Assembly (NCBI GenBank): GCA_052436255.1
Contig: JBQVNP010000215.1
Span: 1 to 5,890, forward strand
Direction of reading: 5' to 3'
Source of the DNA: Pelomonas sp052436255
Lineage (GTDB): Bacteria > Pseudomonadota > Gammaproteobacteria > Burkholderiales > Burkholderiaceae_C
DNA length: 5,890 nucleotides
Numbering within the stretch: the stretch's first letter is position 1; the number at the start of each line of letters is the position of its first letter. A program made the translations under genes and the position numbers. The notes under the pieces were generated by a model. The model made no database searches. It was not told the DNA's origin and was given only the letters and a program-made list of their open reading frames with translations. Below are positions 1 through 5,154 of this stretch, piece by piece.

Positions 1-2
1 AG

Positions 3-884
3 GCACGGCTGATCGCGGCACGGCGGCTGTTGCTGCTGGGCCGGCTGGCGGCGGCAGCGAGCCTGCTCGCGCCGGTCGATATCGCCGTGCTGCCGCCGCT
101 GCTGGCCGCCGTCGCGGCGCTGGCAAACGTCGAGCTGGCCCTGCGCTCATTGCGTGTCGATGACGCGCAGCAAGCCCTGAGTCAGGCCCAGCAGGCCGCC
201 GCACGCGCCGACGTGCCCGCCCTGCAGGCCGAGATCGCCGAGGCGGGCGCTGCGCTGGCGCGCACCGCCGCGCGCCGGCTGGTCGATGGCCACTGGCAGC
301 CGCTGCGCCTGCACGAGGTCGCCTCACTGATGGCCTCGGGCGCCCTCGTCGTCGACGCCTGCCGCCATGCGCTACGTGTCGACGACTTCACGCTGCCACT
401 GGCGCGCCGGCCCATCCTGTTCACGCTGCTGAGGGCGCTCGCCGAGGCCTGGCCGGGCGATGCGGACCGCGACGCACTGATCGCGCGCGCCTTTCGCACC
501 CGCCACGCTGACGAGACCCACCGCGCCCGGCTGCGGGTGGAGGTCGGGCGGCTGCGTGCCCTCATCAAGCCGGTGGCCGGCATCGAGGCCAGCTCGCGCG
601 GCTTCGCCCTTCGGGCGCGATCCGTCGCGGTGCTCGCGCCGCCCATCGACGGCGACGCCGGCGAGCTGATGGCCCTGTTGTCCGACGGCGCGGCCTGGTC
701 GACCTCGGCACTGGCGCTGGCCCTGGGCGACAGCCAGCGCACCGTGCAGCGCGCACTCGCCGAGCTGGAGGCCGCCGGCCGCGTGCGCGCCATCGGCCAG
801 ACGCGGGCGCGACGCTGGCTGGCGCCGCCGCTGACGGGATTCACGACGATCTTGTTACTCCCCGCCGCGCTGCCGCTTGGCTAA
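3..884 (+). CDS. Transcriptional regulator with two winged-helix regions (5' end missing)
   Basis: The reading frame is open to the left edge of the window with no plausible start, so this is the C-terminal part (about 293 codons) of a longer protein. The visible part begins with an Ala/Leu-rich helical stretch (nt 3-290) that could be a repeat or coiled-coil sensor or oligomerisation region. Next, nt ~351-617 reads like an OmpR/Trans_reg_C winged helix: a short strand, an ARRPILFTLLRALAEA helix, an RLRVEVGRLRALIK recognition-like helix and a closing SSRGFALRA hairpin. A second, MarR/IclR-like winged helix follows at nt ~660-821, with AWSTSALALALGDSQRTVQR then ALAELEAAGRVRA and a wing. The tail TGFTTILLLPAALPLG is hydrophobic. 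Having two DNA-binding folds in one chain suggests a DNA-binding regulator; its target is unknown. The propeller gene starts 35 nt downstream on the same strand and is a natural candidate target. No receiver or ligand-binding domain is visible in this part. Confidence 0.75.
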   Translation, partial: ARLIAARRLLLLGRLAAAASLLAPVDIAVLPPLLAAVAALANVELALRSLRVDDAQQALSQAQQAAARADVPALQAEIAEAGAALARTAARRLVDGHWQPLRLHEVASLMASGALVVDACRHALRVDDFTLPLARRPILFTLLRALAEAWPGDADRDALIARAFRTRHADETHRARLRVEVGRLRALIKPVAGIEASSRGFALRARSVAVLAPPIDGDAGELMALLSDGAAWSTSALALALGDSQRTVQRALAELEAAGRVRAIGQTRARRWLAPPLTGFTTILLLPAALPLG

Positions 885-887
885 GGT
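882..887 (+). promoter_or_regulatory. Possible -10 element (TAAGGT) overlapping the regulator stop codon
   Basis: TAAGGT in the context GCTAAGGTTCGCCC resembles the GCTAAAAT-like -10 elements common in Burkholderiales. It lies 32 nt upstream of the propeller start codon and its first three bases are the regulator's stop codon. No convincing -35 hexamer sits 16-18 nt upstream (TTGTTA at 852-857 is 24 nt away), so the call rests on the -10 alone. The same hexamer occurs at a similar distance (34 nt) upstream of the DUF2789 start. Confidence 0.25.
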
Positions 888-919
888 TCGCCCATCGCAA
901 GCCAGCAGGAACCAACCCC

Positions 920-1570
920 ATGAGCAGTAGCATCACCCCCCGACCCGCCGAAATCGTGCGCGAGTACGGCCCCTTCGAAGGCGGCAAGTCCATCGCCGGC
1001 GTGACGCACGACGGCAGCCGCGTCTGGGCCGCCACGGGCGCGGCGCTGGTCGCCTTCGACCCCGCCAGCGGGCAGGCGCAGCAGCGCATCGAGCGCCCCT
1101 GCGATGCCGGTACGGCCTTCGACGGCCGCTACCTCTGGCAGCTTGCCGAGGCACGCATCGACAAGATCGACCCACACAGCGGCGAGGTCGTCGCGTCCAT
1201 TCCCGCGCCCGGCCAGGGCGGTGACTCGGGCATGGCCTGGGCCGAGGGCAGCCTGTGGGTGGGCCAGCACCGCAGTCGCAAGATCCACCAGATCGATCCC
1301 GCCACCGGGGCCATCCGGCGCAGCATCGAGTCCAACCGTTTCGTCACCGGCGTGACCTGGATCGACGGCGAACTCTGGCACGGCACCTGGGAGGACGACG
1401 CGAGCGAGATCCGGCGCGTCGACCCGGCCGACGGGGCCGTGCTGGAGACGTTGCAGATGCCGCCGGGCACGAACGTCAGCGGCCTCGAATCCGACGGCGC
1501 CGATTTGTTCTATGCCGGCGGCGGCGGCACCGGCAAGGTCCGCGCCGTGCGCAGACCCAGGCGCGCCTAA
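920..1570 (+). CDS. Small cytosolic beta-propeller protein (Vgb/YncE/glutamine-cyclotransferase-like)
   Basis: This 216-residue protein contains five similar repeats at about residues 26-58, 64-95, 104-136, 143-177 and 187-212. Each follows the pattern G-x-(T/A)-x-D/E-G-x-x-L/V-W ... I-x-x-(I/V/F)-D-P-x-x-G-x-(V/I), for example GTAFDGRYLW...KIDPHSGEV and GVTWIDGELW...RRVDPADGAV. This is the blade pattern of YncE, virginiamycin-B-lyase-like and glutaminyl-cyclotransferase-like propellers, and five blades would close a small ring. The N-terminus (MSSSITPRPAEIVREYGPFE) has no signal peptide or lipobox, so it is probably cytosolic. An AGGAA Shine-Dalgarno at 907-911, 8 nt before the ATG, supports the start. 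Its substrate is unknown; proteins of this type are often named glutamine cyclotransferase, but I see nothing that proves that activity. It lies 35 nt after the regulator on the same strand and may share its transcript or be its target. Confidence 0.8.
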   Translation: MSSSITPRPAEIVREYGPFEGGKSIAGVTHDGSRVWAATGAALVAFDPASGQAQQRIERPCDAGTAFDGRYLWQLAEARIDKIDPHSGEVVASIPAPGQGGDSGMAWAEGSLWVGQHRSRKIHQIDPATGAIRRSIESNRFVTGVTWIDGELWHGTWEDDASEIRRVDPADGAVLETLQMPPGTNVSGLESDGADLFYAGGGGTGKVRAVRRPRRA

Positions 1571-1591
1571 ACCCTGAGTTCCACTGAGCAG

Positions 1592-1613
1592 CACCCGCCC
1601 GGGCCGTCGGGTG
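1592..1613 (+). terminator. Weak GC hairpin between the propeller and DUF899 genes
   Basis: CACCCG (1592-1597) pairs with CGGGTG (1608-1613) around a 10-nt loop. The perfect palindrome GCCCGGGC (1597-1604) offers an alternative pairing. It starts 22 nt after the propeller stop codon. No U-run follows directly, only a T-rich stretch (TTGCTTTCCCTTT, 1625-1637) about 12 nt later, so it is at best an imperfect terminator. The 86-nt gap otherwise shows no clear promoter. Confidence 0.3.
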
Positions 1614-1647
1614 GCGCCGCTGCATTGCTTTCCCTTTGTCAACGCAT

Positions 1648-1651
1648 GGAG
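1648..1651 (+). promoter_or_regulatory. Ribosome binding site that fixes the DUF899 start
   Basis: GGAG lies 5 nt before the ATG at 1657. An in-frame TTG at 1636 would add seven residues but has no Shine-Dalgarno at a suitable distance, so 1657 is preferred. Confidence 0.6.
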
Positions 1652-1656
1652 ATGTC

Positions 1657-2394
1657 ATGAGCACCACCCACCCCGTCGTCACCCGCGACCGCTGGATCAA
1701 CGCCCGCAAGGCCCTGCTCGCGCAGGAGAAGGAACTGACCCGGCTGCGCGACCAGGTTGCCAGCGAACGCCGCGCCCTGCCCTGGGCGACGCTGGAGCAG
1801 GACTATCTGTTCGACACGCCCGCCGGCGCGCGCCGGCTGTCCGAGCTCTTCCAGGGCCGGCGCCAGCTGCTGGTGCAGCATTTCATGCTCGGCCCCGGCT
1901 GGGAGCAGGGCTGCAAGAGCTGCTCTTTCATGGCCGACCATCTCGACGGCATGGCGCCGCATCTGGCCCAGCGCGACATCACGCTGCTGGTGGTGTCGCG
2001 CGCCCCGCTGGCCGAGATCGAGGCCTTCAAGCGCCGCATGGGCTGGCGGTTCGACTGGGCCTCGTCCAATGGCAACGACTTCAACCGCGACTTCCACGTC
2101 AGCTTTGCGCCGGAGGACCGCGTCGATGGCGAGGTCTATTACAACTTCCACATGACGCCCTTCCCGAAGGAAGAGGCGCCCGGCATCAGCGTCTTCTGCA
2201 AGGACGAGGCGGGCCAGGTCTTCCACAGCTACTCGACCTTCGGCCGGGGCGTGGAAGTGATGATGGGTGCTTACAGCCTGATCGACCTGACCCCCAAGGG
2301 CCGCGACGAGCTGACCGGCCAGGGCATGGCGTGGGTGCGCCACCACGACCGCTACGAGTCGGCAGCGCCGGCGCCTTCCTGCTGCGGCGGCTGA
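1657..2394 (+). CDS. DUF899 family thioredoxin-like protein
   Basis: This 245-residue protein matches the DUF899 (thioredoxin-like) family along its full length. The recognisable blocks in order are W-x-x-ARKALLAQEKELTRLRD (residues 13-32), RRALPW (38-43), Y-x-FDTP-x-G (50-57), the block HFMLGPGWEQGCKSCSFMAD (75-94), ITLLVVSRAPLAEIEAFKRR, GWRFDWASS, DFNRDFHVSF, GEVYYNFHM and a closing GAYSLIDLTPKGRDEL. Cys86 and Cys89 form a CxxC motif where a redox-active pair would sit in a thioredoxin fold. A further cysteine is at 181, and the extreme C-terminus is Cys242-Cys243-Gly-Gly. No signal peptide is seen, so it should be cytosolic. The biochemical role of the family is not established; a thiol-disulfide or peroxide-related activity is inferred from the fold and CxxC. 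It is the first gene of a tight plus-strand run; the next gene starts one base after its stop (TGA-C-ATG), which suggests translational coupling. Confidence 0.93.
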   Translation: MSTTHPVVTRDRWINARKALLAQEKELTRLRDQVASERRALPWATLEQDYLFDTPAGARRLSELFQGRRQLLVQHFMLGPGWEQGCKSCSFMADHLDGMAPHLAQRDITLLVVSRAPLAEIEAFKRRMGWRFDWASSNGNDFNRDFHVSFAPEDRVDGEVYYNFHMTPFPKEEAPGISVFCKDEAGQVFHSYSTFGRGVEVMMGAYSLIDLTPKGRDELTGQGMAWVRHHDRYESAAPAPSCCGG

Positions 2395-2395
2395 C

Positions 2396-2950
2396 ATGGA
2401 CGCCTGGGCCTGGATCGCACTGGCCGGCGCTGGCGCGCTGCACGGGCTGAACCCGGCCACCGGCTGGGGCCTGGCCGCCTGCTCCGGCAAGCCGCGCCAG
2501 GCCTTGCTGCCGCTTGCGGTGGGCCATGCCGTCGCCGTCGGCGGTGTGGCAGCTCTGATCGCCCTCGGCGGGTCAACGGCCGGCTGGCCGTGGCTGTGCG
2601 GGCTGTTGCTGCTGCTGGCGCTGGCGCTGCGGCGCGCCAGGGCCGGGCTGGCGCTGTGGTCCTGCCTGATGGCCAGCGCCCATGGCAGCGGCCTGATGCT
2701 GGTGCCGGCGCTGGTACCCCTCTGCCTGAGCGCCTCACCGGCGCGCGAGATCACCGCCTCGGGTTCGCTGCTGCTGGCATTGGCGGCCGTGGCCGTGCAC
2801 ATGGCGGCCATGCTGGCGGTGACGGCGGCCCTCGGCGAGGCAGGGGCAAGGTGCCTGGCCGGCGCCCGGCAGAGATGGATTTCTATACTCGAAACCCATG
2901 AACCCAGCGCCCGCCACCACCCCCACGTCGACGCCCGCCCCCGGCGATGA
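2396..2950 (+). CDS. Small polytopic membrane protein of unknown function with four intramembrane histidines
   Basis: I can describe this 184-residue protein but not assign it a function. Five hydrophobic segments lie at about residues 5-28, 37-59, 63-79, 84-113 and 119-150, so it should be an inner-membrane protein. Polar motifs lie within the helices: HGLNPATGW (His16, Asn19), VGHAV (His44), SAHGSGLMLVPALVPLC (His96) and VAVHMAAML (His135). Histidines in helices and the overall style recall small transporters of the LysE/NicO/HupE/TauE kind, so metal or small-anion transport is possible, but no signature motif of those families is present. After the fifth helix the sequence becomes a basic, non-hydrophobic tail (RQRWISILETHEPSARHHPH and onward), whose last 17 residues are encoded inside the following gene in another frame. 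A sixth helix may have been lost. There is no clear Shine-Dalgarno; translation probably depends on coupling to the DUF899 stop codon. Confidence 0.75.
   Translation: MDAWAWIALAGAGALHGLNPATGWGLAACSGKPRQALLPLAVGHAVAVGGVAALIALGGSTAGWPWLCGLLLLLALALRRARAGLALWSCLMASAHGSGLMLVPALVPLCLSASPAREITASGSLLLALAAVAVHMAAMLAVTAALGEAGARCLAGARQRWISILETHEPSARHHPHVDARPRR
2884..2889 (+). promoter_or_regulatory. Possible -10 element (TATACT) immediately upstream of the acetyltransferase start
   Basis: TATACT differs from the sigma-70 consensus TATAAT at one position and is conspicuous in this GC-rich sequence. It ends 8 nt before the ATG at 2898, so transcription started from it would begin at or next to the AUG and give a leaderless message. 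There is no recognisable -35 hexamer 16-18 nt upstream, and the site lies inside the upstream coding frame. Confidence 0.3.
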
Positions 2951-3827
2951 CTTGCAGTCCGTCGTCGAGGCCCTGCGCGGCGCCCGCCGGCAGTGGCGTG
3001 AGGCGCACCGCCGCGGCGGCGACGGTCGCGAGCTGCCGTCGCGCGAGCTGCTGGCCGCCATGATCCAGGGCCTGTCCGGGGCACTCTTTCCGATGCGTCT
3101 GGGCCCGCCGACGCTGCGGCCCGAGGACGAAGATTTCTACGTTGGCCACACCCTCGGCGCGGCGATGACGACGCTGCGCCACCAGGCCGCGCTGGAGCTG
3201 CGCCACGATGCCCGCCAGCGCGGCGACGACACGCCCGGCCAGGACGCCGACGAGCTGGTCGGCCGCTTCCTGCGCACACTGCCCGGCGTGCGCGTGCTGC
3301 TGGACAGCGATGTGCTGGCCGCCTACCAGGGCGACCCGGCGGCGCGCAGCGTCGACGAGGTGCTGCTGTGCTACCCGGGGCTGCGCGCGCTGATCAGCCA
3401 TCGGCTGGCGCATGAGCTCTACAAGCTCGGCCTGCCGCTGATCGCGCGCGTCGTGGCCGAGCTGGCGCATGCCGAGACCGGCATCGACATCCACCCCGGC
3501 GCGCGCATCGGCAGCGGCTGCTTCATCGACCACGGCACCGGCGTCGTCATCGGCGAGACCGCCGTCATCGGCGAGCGGGTGCGCATCTACCAGAACGTCA
3601 CGCTGGGCGCGAAGAGCTTCCCGACCGATGGCGACGGCAACCTCGTCAAGGGCCAGGCGCGCCATCCCATCGTCGAGGACGAGGCCGTCATCTATGCGGG
3701 CGCCACCGTGCTGGGCCGCGTCACCATCGGGCGCGGCGCCGTCATCGGCGGCAATGTCTGGCTGACACGCAGCGTGGCGCCCGGCAGCCTGGTCACGCAG
3801 GCCGATTCGCTCGCCGGCACGACCTGA
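2898..3827 (+). CDS. cysE: Serine O-acetyltransferase (CysE/EpsC type)
   Basis: The enzyme transfers acetyl from acetyl-CoA to L-serine, giving O-acetylserine, the precursor used by cysteine synthase; it acts in the cytosol. The protein has 309 residues. An N-terminal alpha-helical region (about 20-190) contains LPSRELLAAMIQGLSGALFP, VGHTL, RSVDEVLLCYPGLRALISHR and LAHELYKLGLPL, typical of the longer EpsC-type enzymes. A left-handed beta-helix of hexapeptide repeats follows (about 192-295). Catalytic residues align with E. coli CysE: Asp197 in DIHPGARIG (E. coli Asp143), Asp211-His212 in DHGTGVVIGET (Asp157-His158, with the same 15-residue spacing) and His256 in RHP (His193). The chain ends in GTT, not the terminal isoleucine that docks E. 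coli CysE to CysK. The start overlaps the membrane-protein gene by 53 nt and lacks a Shine-Dalgarno. No in-frame ATG close downstream offers an alternative. Confidence 0.94.
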   Translation: MNPAPATTPTSTPAPGDDLQSVVEALRGARRQWREAHRRGGDGRELPSRELLAAMIQGLSGALFPMRLGPPTLRPEDEDFYVGHTLGAAMTTLRHQAALELRHDARQRGDDTPGQDADELVGRFLRTLPGVRVLLDSDVLAAYQGDPAARSVDEVLLCYPGLRALISHRLAHELYKLGLPLIARVVAELAHAETGIDIHPGARIGSGCFIDHGTGVVIGETAVIGERVRIYQNVTLGAKSFPTDGDGNLVKGQARHPIVEDEAVIYAGATVLGRVTIGRGAVIGGNVWLTRSVAPGSLVTQADSLAGTT

Positions 3828-3836
3828 GCCACCTCC

Positions 3837-4964
3837 TCAGCCCGGCGCCGGCACCGGTGCCGGCGCTTGGGCATCCGCGCGACCGCGGGGCGCCAGGGCG
3901 TCCATGCCCACGATGTTGAGCGTGCGGGTCGGGAAGGCGAACTGCAGGCCACGCTGTTGCAGCGCGCGCATCAGCGCCAGGTTGAAGGCCTGGCGCCGGT
4001 CCATGTAGACATCGAAGTTGGCGTCGCGAACGCGGTAGACCACTTCGAAGTCCAGCGAGCTTTCGCCGAAACCTTTGAAATGGGCGCGCAGGAATTCCAG
4101 CTGCGGGTCGGACTCGATGAGTTCCCGGATCAGCGGTGGCACGGCGGCCACCTCATCGGCGGTCGCGTCATAGGTGATGCCGAAGTTGAACACCACGCGG
4201 CGCGCCTGCAGACGCTTGAAGTTGGACACCGTGCGCTTGAGCAGCTCGGCGTTGGACATGACGATCTGCTCGCCACCCAGGCTGCGGATGCGCGTGGTCT
4301 TCAGGCCGACGCGCTCGACGGTGCCGGTGACCTCGCCGACGGTGATGGAGTCGCCCACCTCGAAGGGTTTGTCCACGGCGATGGCCAGCGAAGCGAACAG
4401 GTCACCCAGGATGTTCTGCACCGCCAGGGCCAGCGCGATGCCGCCGATGCCCAGGCTGGCGATGAAGGCCGTGATGTTGACGCCCAGGTTGGACAGCACC
4501 GCCAGCACGACGATGACCCACAGCGCGCCGCGCAACCCCCAGCTCAGCAGCGTGGCTGATGCCGACAGCGCCGGGCTGCCGCCATGGCGCAGTTGATGGC
4601 TGGCCAGCACCTGGGCCACCGCCTGCTGTGCCCACAGGCCGATCTGCAACGCCACGACCGCGAACCACAGCTGCGACACGCGGCCGTGCCAGCGGTCGTC
4701 CAGCGGCAGCATGTTCAGGCCGACCAGCAGGCCGACGATCCAGATCAGCCCGCTGTTGGTGCGCTCCAGCACGTTGACCAGACCGTCGTCCACCGTGGTG
4801 TGGGTGCGCGCCGACAGCTTGCGCAGGCGTTTGACCAGCACGCGCAGGCCCACCTTGATGATGACGATCGTCAGCGCACCGGCCAGCAGTGCCGGCAGTA
4901 CATCCATCCAGCCCACCTGCGGCCAAGCGGCTTCGACGCGCGCGAGGAGCTCGTTCCAGGTCAT
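3837..4964 (-). CDS. MscS-family mechanosensitive ion channel
   Basis: Channels of this family open under membrane tension to release solutes after osmotic downshock, and sit in the inner membrane as homo-oligomers. The 375-residue protein has hydrophobic helices at about 22-44, 72-88, 98-120, 137-160 and 164-196. The last is the pore-lining segment: GVNITAFIASLGIGGIALAL continuing into AVQNILGDLFASLAIAVDKP, the small-residue-rich helix typical of MscS. It is followed by the beta domain (FEVGDSITVGEVTGTVERVG, then TRIRSLGGEQIVMSNAELL and VSNFKR) and an alpha/beta domain to about 352. With two extra N-terminal helices it is nearer to YbdG/YkuT-type small channels than to E. coli MscS. A short Ala/Pro tail (ADAQAPAPVPAPG) ends the protein. 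It converges on the acetyltransferase gene (9 nt between stops) and diverges from the DUF2789 gene. The start is supported by a GGAGGT Shine-Dalgarno. Confidence 0.95.
   Translation of the reverse strand: MTWNELLARVEAAWPQVGWMDVLPALLAGALTIVIIKVGLRVLVKRLRKLSARTHTTVDDGLVNVLERTNSGLIWIVGLLVGLNMLPLDDRWHGRVSQLWFAVVALQIGLWAQQAVAQVLASHQLRHGGSPALSASATLLSWGLRGALWVIVVLAVLSNLGVNITAFIASLGIGGIALALAVQNILGDLFASLAIAVDKPFEVGDSITVGEVTGTVERVGLKTTRIRSLGGEQIVMSNAELLKRTVSNFKRLQARRVVFNFGITYDATADEVAAVPPLIRELIESDPQLEFLRAHFKGFGESSLDFEVVYRVRDANFDVYMDRRQAFNLALMRALQQRGLQFAFPTRTLNIVGMDALAPRGRADAQAPAPVPAPG
3845..3866. terminator. Perfect 22-bp palindrome at the convergent gene ends, possible bidirectional hairpin
   Basis: Half-site GCGCCGGCACC is followed directly by its exact reverse complement, giving 11 paired positions without a mismatch. 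As RNA it would fold into about a 9-bp, nearly all-GC stem with a 4-nt loop on either strand. It begins 18 nt after the acetyltransferase stop and lies inside the last codons of the minus-strand channel gene (residues 367-374, APAPVPAP). No T-run follows on either side, so it is not a classic intrinsic terminator. The palindrome is certain; the terminator function is inferred from its position. Confidence 0.45.
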
Positions 4965-4969
4965 GTCAG

Positions 4970-4975
4970 ACCTCC
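4970..4975 (-). promoter_or_regulatory. Strong ribosome binding site of the MscS-type channel gene
   Basis: On the minus strand this reads GGAGGT, 5 nt before the ATG whose first base is at 4964. It is the best Shine-Dalgarno in the window and fixes the start. Confidence 0.75.
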
Positions 4976-4991
4976 AAGATTCGCTCCGCCC

Positions 4992-5024
4992 ACGCTAGGT
5001 TGCAGGCCTGCGGCCGTCTGTCAG
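4992..5024 (-). promoter_or_regulatory. Tentative promoter for the channel gene
   Basis: Read on the minus strand, CTGACA (5024 to 5019) is followed after 21 nt by TAGCGT (4997 to 4992), which lies 27 nt before the start codon. CTGACA is a good match to TTGACA, but TAGCGT is a poor -10 and 21 nt is longer than the usual 16-18. It is listed because the same arrangement appears on the opposite strand toward the divergent gene. Confidence 0.2.
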
Positions 5025-5060
5025 CCGTTGGCAGCCGCGCCTGTGGGCCTGGGCTGACAG
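5018..5060. repeat. 9-bp inverted repeat in the divergent intergenic region
   Basis: CTGTCAGCC (5018-5026) and its exact reverse complement GGCTGACAG (5052-5060) are separated by 25 nt. The core heptamer GCTGACA recurs in the forward sense at 5087-5093, so three copies start at 5019 (inverted), 5053 and 5087, exactly 34 nt apart. The position between two divergent starts suits an operator, but no regulator is known to me for this motif, and the bare heptamer also occurs elsewhere (for example 2390-2396 and 3761-3767). Confidence 0.5.
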
Positions 5061-5087
5061 CCCGGCCCGCAGCGGATGAGGCGCCCG

Positions 5088-5120
5088 CTGACACGGCGCG
5101 CCGCCGGCGCCGACTAAGGT
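5088..5120 (+). promoter_or_regulatory. Tentative promoter for the DUF2789-esterase pair
   Basis: CTGACA (5088-5093) is followed after 21 nt by TAAGGT (5115-5120), 34 nt before the ATG. The TAAGGT -10-like hexamer in the context ACTAAGGTCGC resembles the one upstream of the propeller gene. The 21-nt spacing is too long for an ordinary sigma-70 promoter, so CTGACA may be a regulator site and not a -35 element. Confidence 0.3.
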
Positions 5121-5142
5121 CGCTTCGTCGCAGTCCGCTGTG

Positions 5143-5149
5143 AAAGGAG
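5143..5149 (+). promoter_or_regulatory. Ribosome binding site that fixes the DUF2789 start
   Basis: AAAGGAG ends 5 nt before the ATG at 5155. An upstream in-frame GTG at 5140 overlaps the approach to this site and has no Shine-Dalgarno of its own, so it is not used as the start. Confidence 0.7.
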
Positions 5150-5154
5150 CCCCC

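Noticed and set aside
881..1642. Minus-strand open frame opposite the propeller gene
   Set aside because: It is the shadow of a gene with clear repeat structure and a good ribosome binding site; no family is recognisable in it.
1636..1656. Alternative TTG start for the DUF899 gene
   Set aside because: It has no Shine-Dalgarno, whereas the ATG at 1657 has GGAG 5 nt upstream and family homology begins after it.
1639..3279. Very long minus-strand open frame (546 codons) opposite the DUF899, membrane-protein and acetyltransferase genes
   Set aside because: It is antisense to three well-supported genes, its composition is Arg/Ala/Pro-rich as expected from high-GC shadow frames, and it has no recognisable domain.
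2883..3665. Minus-strand open frame opposite the acetyltransferase
   Set aside because: It covers conserved catalytic sequence on the other strand and is composed of low-complexity Ala/Val/Asp/Gln stretches, typical of an antisense artefact.
3825..3839. Symmetrical TGAG...CTCA between the convergent stop codons
   Set aside because: The 4-bp symmetry follows from both genes using TGA and is too short to matter; the 22-bp palindrome next to it is the real structure.
3867..4559. Plus-strand open frame opposite the channel gene
   Set aside because: The channel is a strong family match over its full length; the opposing frame is a GC-rich shadow.
5095..5111. GGCGCGCC and GGCGCC short palindromes before DUF2789
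   Set aside because: Short GC palindromes are expected often by chance at this base composition and show no further structure.
5140..5154. Alternative GTG start for the DUF2789 gene
   Set aside because: It would place the AAAGGAG ribosome binding site inside the coding region; the family's N-terminus matches the ATG at 5155.
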